From positions 1-23,826 of the IMG/VR virus record IMGVR_UViG_3300032213_001491: 23,826 bases of DNA; one strand, given 5' to 3'. Positions 15,788 to 22,402 of this stretch are shown piece by piece. This DNA comes from a virus. The position numbers and the translations under genes are program-made. The stretch's first letter is position 1, and each line of letters starts with the position of its first letter. Below the pieces are notes generated by a model, which saw only the letters and a program-made list of their open reading frames with translations, ran no database searches and was not told the DNA's origin.

Positions 15788-16634
15788 TTTTAACTTCTTT
15801 TAATAATTCATATGTAAGCATTAAAACCGAAACTTGCTTTTCTTGATTCTCTTTAAGGAATTTTTCCGATTTATAAAGTTTAATCATTTCTGATATCTTA
15901 ATCTTAGTTACTTTATCATTAATCGTCTTTGATTCCTTTATTAAATTACTCAATACCTTTTTAGTTTCCTCTTCAATGAATTTAGGAAAAGTAGATGTAT
16001 TTGTTACGTTATTGATGAATTCTCTAAGTAATCCTTTTTGAGAATCATCTAAATTAGAATACTTCTTATTGAAGTTTTCTATTAATAATTTATAAGTTAA
16101 CAATCTTAAATCTTCTGATTGTTGTTTAAACGATTCATATAAGGTATCGGTAGGTTTAGTAGCGATTCTTTTATTTGTAACGTGCTCTAAAATAGTATTA
16201 TTGGAATCGATGAAATCTCTAATCTCAACCTTTCTACCTAATGTTTTAGTTTCAAATATCTTATAAACAGAAGCTAATAATTTATAATTCTGTAGATTTG
16301 ACGATAAAAATTTATCCAAATCATAGGATTCCTTTATTGTTTTGATAAGATTATACTTTTCTCTATTTAGTTTATTCTCATCTAACTTCACCCTTTCCTT
16401 AGCCACCTCTTCTAAGAATAACTTAGCATCATCAATTGAAGAATACTTTTCTTTAACGATTTGATTATATAATCTCAATTCTTTAGCCAACTCTTTGTTT
16501 GAACTAAAAAACTCCTTTATAATCTTCTCAGATACATTTTTTGTCGAATTTGATAATACCTCGTGTGTAATTTGTTTGACAAGTAGTTCAAACAAAATAG
16601 CAGTATTCTTAAACTTTGAGTGTTTAACTTTCAT
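15756..16634 (-). CDS. Lys-rich helical protein downstream of the portal gene
   Basis: This 292-residue protein is of unknown function. It is almost entirely predicted helix, very rich in Lys, Glu, Asn and Leu, with no signal peptide or membrane span. The opening (VKHSKFKNTAILFELLVKQI) is a pattern I recall from conserved proteins next to the portal in T4-like environmental phages. Repeated amphipathic helices such as YNLIKTIKESYDLDKFL and KVLSNLIKESKTINDKVTK suggest a bundle that binds other proteins or DNA. It has a separate leader of about 78 bases with two TATTTATA-like boxes, so it may begin a new transcript covering the prohead genes. The last 32 bases overlap the next gene. A role in the prohead core or in portal-scaffold contact is plausible but inferred from position alone. 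Confidence 0.55.
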   Translation of the reverse strand: MKVKHSKFKNTAILFELLVKQITHEVLSNSTKNVSEKIIKEFFSSNKELAKELRLYNQIVKEKYSSIDDAKLFLEEVAKERVKLDENKLNREKYNLIKTIKESYDLDKFLSSNLQNYKLLASVYKIFETKTLGRKVEIRDFIDSNNTILEHVTNKRIATKPTDTLYESFKQQSEDLRLLTYKLLIENFNKKYSNLDDSQKGLLREFINNVTNTSTFPKFIEEETKKVLSNLIKESKTINDKVTKIKISEMIKLYKSEKFLKENQEKQVSVLMLTYELLKEVKNVNSTRSVKK

Positions 16635-16664
16635 CAGAATTTATTGTTTTTTCTTTACTATATA

Positions 16665-16689
16665 TGTAAATATTACTTCTATAAATATT
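16665..16689 (-). promoter_or_regulatory. Paired candidate late promoter boxes upstream of the prohead cluster
   Basis: In coding orientation AATATTTATA (16680-16689) is followed 5 bases later by AATATTTACA (16665-16674), 45 and 30 bases before the ATG at 16634. The doubled arrangement lies just upstream of the prohead gene set and may reflect a stronger promoter. It is inferred from recurrence of the box. Confidence 0.4.
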
Positions 16690-16712
16690 AGGAAACTTTG
16701 GATAAGTGATTT

Positions 16713-18632
16713 TTACACATCTGGTAAGATATTTTTATCATCTAATAGTGAACCCGTATCATCACTTAATCCGTTTATATCCTCGCTTATAATCTTTTTA
16801 CCCGCTTTTCTAGCGTTATTTGATTTAATTTTATTTCGTATCGCATCTCTTAATTTCTTATCTTTATCGGAAATACTCTTAAGTTTTTCACCGATTCTTT
16901 TATGTCGAGTCTCTCTTCCAAAATTACGAGTTATATCACCTTTACCCAACGGGTCTCTTCCAAATGCATTATCATCTGTACCATTATCTCCTGTCATTTG
17001 TGGTCTACCTCCTAATTTACCATTTTCTGCACTAGCATCTGCTGCTTCTTGTGTAGGTTGTTCATCTGCAGGTTCTGCCATCATACCCGTTTCAGGTTGT
17101 TCTCCTTCAGCCGGTTGCTCACCTTCTGCTGGTTGTTCTCCACCTGGTTGTTGAGGTTCTTCTTCGTATGGGTCTACTCCTTCTTGTTCAATCTTATTTA
17201 ATCGGTTTAAATCGAATGTATCATAAACTACATTTGTTCTTTCTTCATCTATTTCTTCAGTAGAAAGTTTAAATATGTTTTGATAAATCCAATCATTAGA
17301 TAACAACTTTAATGCTTTCATATCGGTTGCCAATCTAACTTTCTCAGCCCATAAGTTAATTTTCTCTTGCTCATAGATTGTAGATGGATTAGTTAATTCT
17401 AATTTAAAATCAACCGCATCCATACCCTCAACTCCTTGTGCAATTAAGTGTGCAATAGCTATCTGAGTTAATTCAGATACTACTACTCTTTGTATTCTTT
17501 CGATTGTTCTAGCGAAACGGATATCCTCCGCCGCTAATGTAGCTTTACCATTGATATCCTCTTCATATCCTAAGAAAGCCTTTGGAACTTTAAGTGCCGC
17601 AAATAATTTAGCCTTTAAATAATCAATATCTTCTATCGCAGTATATTGTAATCCTCCTAACGTATCAATTGATGTACCACTATCCCCGCCCCTTACAGGC
17701 ATAAAGAAATCCTCTGTGATGTTCATCATATTATACTTAAGATTATAATCTCCTGTTTTTTGGTCTTGAAAAGGAGTTTTCTTAATCTTATTGATAATCT
17801 TTTGCATATAGTTATCAACCTCTTGTGGAGGGATACTACCAATATCAATTTTAAATATTCTCTTTTCAGGAGCTCTCATAATACGATGTATCATCATCGC
17901 ATCTTCCATCAATGTAATTTGTTTCCACAATCTTCTTGCATTTTCCAACATTGATTTACCATAAGGTAGATAGTTGGTATCTGAATACAAACGGAAGTGA
18001 GCCATTTCAAAGTTATCATACTCATGCTTACCAAATTTATCTGGGTCAACGGTGAATTTAATACCTTGTTCTTTTCTATTAATTCTCTGAGGGTCATTTA
18101 ATCCTTCAGTTCGTGTTACATAGTAAACCGATTGAGGGTGTACGTTTATAACACCTTCTCCTTCAGCAATTTCTAATGTAATAAAACAATCTCCATACTT
18201 ACATAGGTTTCTAACCCACGGCCAAAGATTGAATTCAATATTCATTGTATCATAGAATAAACTCTCTAATACCTCTTTAACTTGTTGGTTTTCTGTTTTA
18301 ATAGTAAGAACATCTCCGTATTCATTTTTTGTAGTTGATTCATCCGCATAGATATCTAATGCCGATGAAAGTATCGGGTCATTATCCATTGCATCATAAT
18401 CTAAGAATAACTCTCTACGAATTACTTGATATGATAATTGTGTCTGATATACATCTTGTGTATATCCAGTTTGCAATCTATAAAATCTATCCTTTAAAGA
18501 TTTAAGGTTTGTTACTTGCTGACTGTTTTCAGTATCTACTACCCTAGTCTTATTACCTTCTTTTTTAACAACTACTCCGGTAGAAAATACCTTTCGTAAT
18601 CTATCAAAAAAAGAATTACTTTGTTCTGCCAT
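16713..18632 (-). CDS. 20: Portal vertex protein gp20
   Basis: This is the portal subunit, which forms the dodecameric ring through which DNA enters and on which the prohead starts. It has 639 residues (T4 gp20 has 524). Family blocks are visible: YDAMDNDPILSSALDIYADE near residues 78-97, LCKYGDCFITLE, a membrane-distal RLYSDTNYLPYGKSMLENAR, MHRIMRAPEKRIFKID, and the conserved GGLQYTAIEDIDYLKAKLFA followed by LKVPKAFLGYEEDINGKATL. The core ends near residue 480. An extra C-terminal tail of about 150 residues follows: a Pro/Glu/Gln repeat (493-516), a Gly/Asp-rich linker and a basic helix (KLRDAIRNKIKSNNARKAGK). This tail probably faces the core or the packaged DNA. The gene follows the terminase gene after a gap of about 100 bases. 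Confidence 0.95.
   Translation of the reverse strand: MAEQSNSFFDRLRKVFSTGVVVKKEGNKTRVVDTENSQQVTNLKSLKDRFYRLQTGYTQDVYQTQLSYQVIRRELFLDYDAMDNDPILSSALDIYADESTTKNEYGDVLTIKTENQQVKEVLESLFYDTMNIEFNLWPWVRNLCKYGDCFITLEIAEGEGVINVHPQSVYYVTRTEGLNDPQRINRKEQGIKFTVDPDKFGKHEYDNFEMAHFRLYSDTNYLPYGKSMLENARRLWKQITLMEDAMMIHRIMRAPEKRIFKIDIGSIPPQEVDNYMQKIINKIKKTPFQDQKTGDYNLKYNMMNITEDFFMPVRGGDSGTSIDTLGGLQYTAIEDIDYLKAKLFAALKVPKAFLGYEEDINGKATLAAEDIRFARTIERIQRVVVSELTQIAIAHLIAQGVEGMDAVDFKLELTNPSTIYEQEKINLWAEKVRLATDMKALKLLSNDWIYQNIFKLSTEEIDEERTNVVYDTFDLNRLNKIEQEGVDPYEEEPQQPGGEQPAEGEQPAEGEQPETGMMAEPADEQPTQEAADASAENGKLGGRPQMTGDNGTDDNAFGRDPLGKGDITRNFGRETRHKRIGEKLKSISDKDKKLRDAIRNKIKSNNARKAGKKIISEDINGLSDDTGSLLDDKNILPDV
17085..17156 (-). 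repeat. Low-complexity Pro/Glu/Gln repeat in the portal tail
   Basis: Residues 493-516 of the portal protein contain three in-frame copies of a GEQPAE-like hexapeptide encoded by 18-base units. On the opposite strand this creates an artefactual Cys/Ser-rich open frame. The repeat is probably a flexible linker between the portal core and its basic C-terminal helix. Confidence 0.75.
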
Positions 18633-18726
18633 TTTTTATTTATTTTCTATAATCCTAAAAACTATACCATATATACATATATATAATAAATCTACTCCAA
18701 AAACACTATTATATAGGTAAACTTAA

Positions 18727-18736
18727 TATAAATATT
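18727..18736 (-). promoter_or_regulatory. Candidate late promoter box between gp17 and gp20
   Basis: AATATTTATA in coding orientation overlaps the TAA stop of the terminase gene and lies about 95 bases before the portal ATG. The remaining 95 bases are A/T-rich with alternating TATATA tracts and no recognisable terminator. A promoter for the portal transcript is possible; the long distance makes this the weakest of the boxes. Confidence 0.32.
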
Positions 18737-20321
18737 AAAATAACCATCTTACATCTTCTTTTTCCATACCTAAATCCATTTCATACGGATTTCTTTGGAA
18801 AGATTGATGATTATATACTCCATCATCCACTCCAGTTGATGAAAAAGAGTTTAATCCTTGCTTAACTAAATCCATTCTTTCTTGTCTTAAACGTAGTGCA
18901 GTATCCCTCACCCATAACCCAATTGCCAAACACATCGTTAAGTCATCATTATATCCTCTCATAGCTTCCGCTCTGTTTGTGTACCATATAAAGGTAAATA
19001 ACTCATCTATTGTTCGCATCGATTGGATTACCACCGATTTTTCTCTAAAGTATTCATCCAATTTAGATATCATAAGAGGACGGGTTTTAGCCGATGTTGT
19101 AAATCCTGCTACCTGTCTTCTATCCTCTGCTCCGTATTTGTTAGTATATTGTTTTTCTACATCAATATATTTGTAATCAGATGTTTGATAATATACATTG
19201 TTATACCCCCTATCTATTACTTGTTGTAATGCCGCCCACCCAATATTTGCATTCTCCACAACTAATAGTGCATTATTATAATCCGTTGCAACTGAAACTA
19301 AGAAGTTACCAAATTCCTTTGTATCTATCTTACCTCTATATTCAGCAACCTGCACATTATTAACTACATCCATAACGTGGAAAGCGGAGTAATCCGATGC
19401 ATCACCTCTGGCAACGTCGGCTACAACCATATAAGATTTATTGTAATCAGGGTATTCCCATTTCCAATAATTTCCATCCCATCCACCCTTTTCAACCGGG
19501 TCTTTAACAAATGTTTCCTTATACCACATTAGGATTTCAGGAGATATTACCGTATCACCGGAAGATATAAAGTCACAATCACACTCTTGTGCCGCCAACT
19601 TCTCTCCCAATACTTTTGTTTGTTCATCTCTCCATCTCTGGTCTCTTTCAGGGTGAACAGTCCAATGTAGATGGATTGGGTTGAACTCATTTGTTCCTTC
19701 CTCCGAACCTACCCATTGTTTGTGAAACCAATTACCCACACCATTCGGTGTAGAAAGTGCTATACAACTACCACCCGTTGATAGGGCCGGAGTTGCAGAT
19801 GCCCAAATCTCATTAATATCCGGTACGAAAGCTGCCTCATCAACAACCAATAGTGATAAGGCTTCCGAACGACCTGCATCAGGTGAAGATGGAATAGCCT
19901 TTACTTGTGAACCATTTACTAATCGTAATGAGAGTTTGTTATCTTCCTGTGTTGCTACCTTTAACCAACTCGGTAAGTTATCATACATAACCCTTACCTT
20001 AGTTACTAAGTTTTTAGCAACTTCCTGCTTAATCGCAATAACAAGTACGTTATAATCTTGATTGAATATCATCTTCCACAGAGAATAACCAGCGGTTAAT
20101 GTGGAGATACCTGTTTGACGGGATTTAAGAACTAAGTTATACCGATGTTCTTTAAATTGTAATAAAGTTTTTTCCTGATATGGAAATAACTCAAACCTTA
20201 ACTTACCTTTTGTAGGATGTTGAATCTTACAATACTTACGCATGAAATATACGGGGTCTGCCGCACATTTAACATACTCTTGTCTAATTACATCCTTTAA
20301 AGATAATTGTTTATCTTGCAT
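18735..20321 (-). CDS. 17: Terminase large subunit gp17
   Basis: This is the DNA-packaging motor: an N-terminal ATPase drives translocation and a C-terminal nuclease cuts the concatemer. Visible ATPase motifs are a deviant Walker A, KSRQTGIST at residues 66-74, with the Lys at the start instead of before the Ser/Thr, as in many terminases. Walker B is LLVVDEAAF (D161, E162), and the coupling motif is ALSTPNG at 188-194. The nuclease has the RNase-H-like acidic set: D302 in VVADVARGD, E356 in LLVVENANIG and D460 in YNDDLTMCLA. The protein has 528 residues (T4 gp17 has 610), mainly through a shorter N-terminus. Its ATG shares a base with the preceding gene's stop (TAATG). Confidence 0.95.
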   Translation of the reverse strand: MQDKQLSLKDVIRQEYVKCAADPVYFMRKYCKIQHPTKGKLRFELFPYQEKTLLQFKEHRYNLVLKSRQTGISTLTAGYSLWKMIFNQDYNVLVIAIKQEVAKNLVTKVRVMYDNLPSWLKVATQEDNKLSLRLVNGSQVKAIPSSPDAGRSEALSLLVVDEAAFVPDINEIWASATPALSTGGSCIALSTPNGVGNWFHKQWVGSEEGTNEFNPIHLHWTVHPERDQRWRDEQTKVLGEKLAAQECDCDFISSGDTVISPEILMWYKETFVKDPVEKGGWDGNYWKWEYPDYNKSYMVVADVARGDASDYSAFHVMDVVNNVQVAEYRGKIDTKEFGNFLVSVATDYNNALLVVENANIGWAALQQVIDRGYNNVYYQTSDYKYIDVEKQYTNKYGAEDRRQVAGFTTSAKTRPLMISKLDEYFREKSVVIQSMRTIDELFTFIWYTNRAEAMRGYNDDLTMCLAIGLWVRDTALRLRQERMDLVKQGLNSFSSTGVDDGVYNHQSFQRNPYEMDLGMEKEDVRWLF

Positions 20322-20989
20322 TAAAATAATCTATTTAGTATCGGATTATCTACCCCCCTCACTCTTTCCTCATATATAACTATATCCTCCTCTAATTCTG
20401 ATAATCCTTTTTCGATATTAGCAATTTCTTCTTCCATTTCCGCTTTCATTTCATCTATCGGCTTTGGTAAATGCCATATCTCAATTCTTCCATCCTCTAA
20501 AACTTGCTCATAATGTGGTTTCAATTCTTTGATACCATCTTCAATTTGAGTCTTTGCTTCTTTAGCCATATCAATAGCTCTTCCAAATAATCTATAGTTT
20601 TTGTAATCATCGTGGATATTTAGCTTTTCGGCTTCGGTATCCATTTCTATATTACAATCTATACAGAATCCAGACTCTTTGATTAATATCTTATCATTAG
20701 GTCCGTATTTTTGTTTAGAACATTCCGGATTTTTACAATTATCCTTTTCTCTTAAAAATTCTCTTGCTGATTGAAACGCCTCGTGATTTTTACCTGTTTT
20801 TAGCACAAACCCTTCTTTCTGTTCATATCGATAAACATCATCTTCCCATATTTCACCAATTTCCCTCTTAGTGTGTGGGTTGAATTTTTCGTAACCAAAT
20901 GCTCTGTTTGGTTCTTCCCCTCTAAACACAAAATCCACCAATTCTCGGCGGGTTTTATGCATTAAATCTTTTCTAAATTCTTTAGCCAT
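20321..20989 (-). CDS. Zinc-ribbon / coiled-coil protein next to terminase (small terminase candidate)
   Basis: This 222-residue protein has no function I can assign from sequence alone. Residues 1-60 are basic-helical (KDLMHKTRRELVDFVFRGEE). C85, C90, C109 and C112 form a CX4C-X18-CX2C set likely to bind zinc, in a segment reading GFCIDCNIEMD. Residues about 130-210 are strongly coiled-coil (MKAEMEEEIANIEKGLSELE). The stop codon shares a base with the gp17 start, an arrangement in which T4-like phages place the small terminase gp16. T4 gp16 is also a short protein (164 residues) with a central coiled coil that forms rings, but it has no zinc ribbon. I infer that this is either a divergent small terminase or an unrelated terminase accessory factor. 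Confidence 0.5.
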   Translation of the reverse strand: MAKEFRKDLMHKTRRELVDFVFRGEEPNRAFGYEKFNPHTKREIGEIWEDDVYRYEQKEGFVLKTGKNHEAFQSAREFLREKDNCKNPECSKQKYGPNDKILIKESGFCIDCNIEMDTEAEKLNIHDDYKNYRLFGRAIDMAKEAKTQIEDGIKELKPHYEQVLEDGRIEIWHLPKPIDEMKAEMEEEIANIEKGLSELEEDIVIYEERVRGVDNPILNRLF

Positions 20990-21031
20990 ATAACCTATTT
21001 TGTATATCTATATATATTATGGAAAATAAGA

Positions 21032-21856
21032 TTAAGGTAATTTTACAACCTCAATCTTAATCTTAGGAGTGTACCCATCTGGCAATTCAGTTCTAACTCC
21101 TTCAAATGATTCTACCTTACTTTCAAAGTAGTTTATCTGTAGTATTCTATCAGTAAGATTCATTACCGTCTGAGAAGATGTCCACATTTCATCTGTTTGT
21201 CTTCTCATATTTAATTGTGAATCTGTTTTAAAAAATTCCTTTCTCATTGCCGCAGCTATCTCTGTCCAATCACTTACTTTATCTACTGATTTTTCAGCAG
21301 ATGTTTTTCTCATCTTAGAAGATAGATATTTAATTCCGTTAGTATATCCCGCATCTGTAAATACGTGTCCATGATTAGTTCTAACTACAGGACTTTCAGT
21401 ATTCTGTAGTTTTATATCAGGTTTATGTTTTGATGTAGTTTCAATACTAACCATATGTTTTGGAGATGATACGAAGGTATGACCTTTAAGTGAAAGCTTT
21501 GATTTACCTTTATATGTAAGTGCAGCTTTGATTGCATCTTTAAGAGTAGGTTGTTTTATGATGTTTCTCATCTTATCACCATCTGGTCCTTGTTTACCAC
21601 CTTTCTTTACAATCTTATGTTCCGCTTCATCGTGACCAACTAATAGTGCCGAATTAATTACTCCTATACCATTTGCATTCATACCCTCACTCCAATCGGT
21701 GATTATATCATGTAAATATGCAACTTCTACACCATCTATAATGGTATGGACTATTTCTAATTTAGGTTTATATGCTCTATCTCTATTCTTTGCTAGGATA
21801 AATTTATCATTAACCTCCTTAGATACAATAATACATTCGGTTACCGGTTTGTTCAT
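21032..21856 (-). CDS. C45-type Ntn-hydrolase-like protein
   Basis: This 274-residue protein resembles the acyl-CoA:6-APA acyltransferase / peptidase C45 branch of N-terminal-nucleophile amidohydrolases. Visible elements in order are C8 in TECIIVS (candidate nucleophile), LAKNRDR at 21-27 (the '[GK]RNxD' motif), GMNANGIGV at 58-66 (the 'GmNexGL' motif) and RTNHG at 159-163 (the 'TNHf' motif). In this family, Cys must become the N-terminus, so removal of the first seven residues is expected. Members cleave or form amide bonds of varied small substrates; the substrate here is unknown. It lies between an oxygenase-like gene and the terminase pair, with a gap of about 42 bases after it. Possible roles include attacking a host signal or cell-wall amide; nothing in the sequence decides this. 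Confidence 0.62.
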   Translation of the reverse strand: MNKPVTECIIVSKEVNDKFILAKNRDRAYKPKLEIVHTIIDGVEVAYLHDIITDWSEGMNANGIGVINSALLVGHDEAEHKIVKKGGKQGPDGDKMRNIIKQPTLKDAIKAALTYKGKSKLSLKGHTFVSSPKHMVSIETTSKHKPDIKLQNTESPVVRTNHGHVFTDAGYTNGIKYLSSKMRKTSAEKSVDKVSDWTEIAAAMRKEFFKTDSQLNMRRQTDEMWTSSQTVMNLTDRILQINYFESKVESFEGVRTELPDGYTPKIKIEVVKLP

Positions 21857-21872
21857 TAGGGAATATTATAGT

Positions 21873-21882
21873 AATAAATATT
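21873..21882 (-). promoter_or_regulatory. Degenerate late-promoter-like box upstream of the Ntn-hydrolase gene
   Basis: AATATTTATT in coding orientation (nine of ten bases of the recurring box) lies 16 bases before the ATG at 21856, in a 30-base gap. Function is inferred from similarity to the other boxes. Confidence 0.28.
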
Positions 21883-21886
21883 AGAA

Positions 21887-22402
21887 TTAAACAAATAGAT
21901 TGTGCCTATCAAACCTATTTTCCAAAACATTTTTCATAGAACTAGATTCCCACTTCATATCCAATAAATAAGCAACCCTAATAGTATCACCTGTATTTAT
22001 TATATTATGTTCTATTTTCTGTGAATCAAACCAATGTATTCTACCATCTTCAAATTTAGTGTTATATTCCACATCATCTATTCTGAACCAATTTATACAT
22101 TTTTCATTTGAAACTATAGGTAATATAAATCTCCTATATTCATGTCCACCATCTTTATGCCAATTTAACTGCCCAGATGAATGTGTAAAAAATAAAAATA
22201 TATTATCGATTTCCATTCCTTCGAATATAGGAAGAATCAATTCATTGAATACTCCTAACTTAGGAAGTTGATATACCTTATCTAAATTATGCATTGAAAC
22301 GTTAGGAGTTTCCGGAGAAATTGAGCTAGTATCATACTGAGATTTTATTTCTTTTAATAATAATTCCGAATCGAACTTTATCTTTGAAGTATATAATTCC
22401 AT
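21887..22402 (-). CDS. 2OG-Fe(II) oxygenase-like (Asp/Asn hydroxylase type)
   Basis: This 171-residue protein has the metal triad and 2-oxoglutarate anchor of double-stranded beta-helix oxygenases. The pattern is H82-x-D84 in LNWHKDGGHEYRRFILPI, distal H132 in KIEHNIINTGDTIRVAYLLD, and R142 ten residues later, which would hold 2-oxoglutarate. This spacing and the 'H.v.N.g...R' string resemble the aspartyl/asparaginyl beta-hydroxylase group. It begins with a helical segment, has no signal peptide, and is short for the superfamily, so it may be a single-domain enzyme acting on a protein or peptide. Its start shares a base with the stop of the ligase-like gene (TAATG). The target is unknown. T4-like environmental phages often carry 2OG oxygenases of unknown substrate. 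Confidence 0.62.
   Translation of the reverse strand: MELYTSKIKFDSELLLKEIKSQYDTSSISPETPNVSMHNLDKVYQLPKLGVFNELILPIFEGMEIDNIFLFFTHSSGQLNWHKDGGHEYRRFILPIVSNEKCINWFRIDDVEYNTKFEDGRIHWFDSQKIEHNIINTGDTIRVAYLLDMKWESSSMKNVLENRFDRHNLFV

Noticed and set aside
16495-17154. A 219-codon plus-strand open frame with Cys/Ser-rich repeats
   Set aside because: It lies antisense to gp20 and the 292-residue gene; its repeats are the complement of the portal GEQPAE codons, and it has no start signal.
2248-18734. TATAAATA read as T4-type late promoters for the plus strand
   Set aside because: No supported plus-strand genes lie downstream of them; if functional, they more likely serve the minus-strand genes.
18633-18734. 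A tRNA or small RNA gene in the 17-20 gap
   Set aside because: The gap is A/T-rich with alternating TATA tracts and shows no cloverleaf or stable hairpin.
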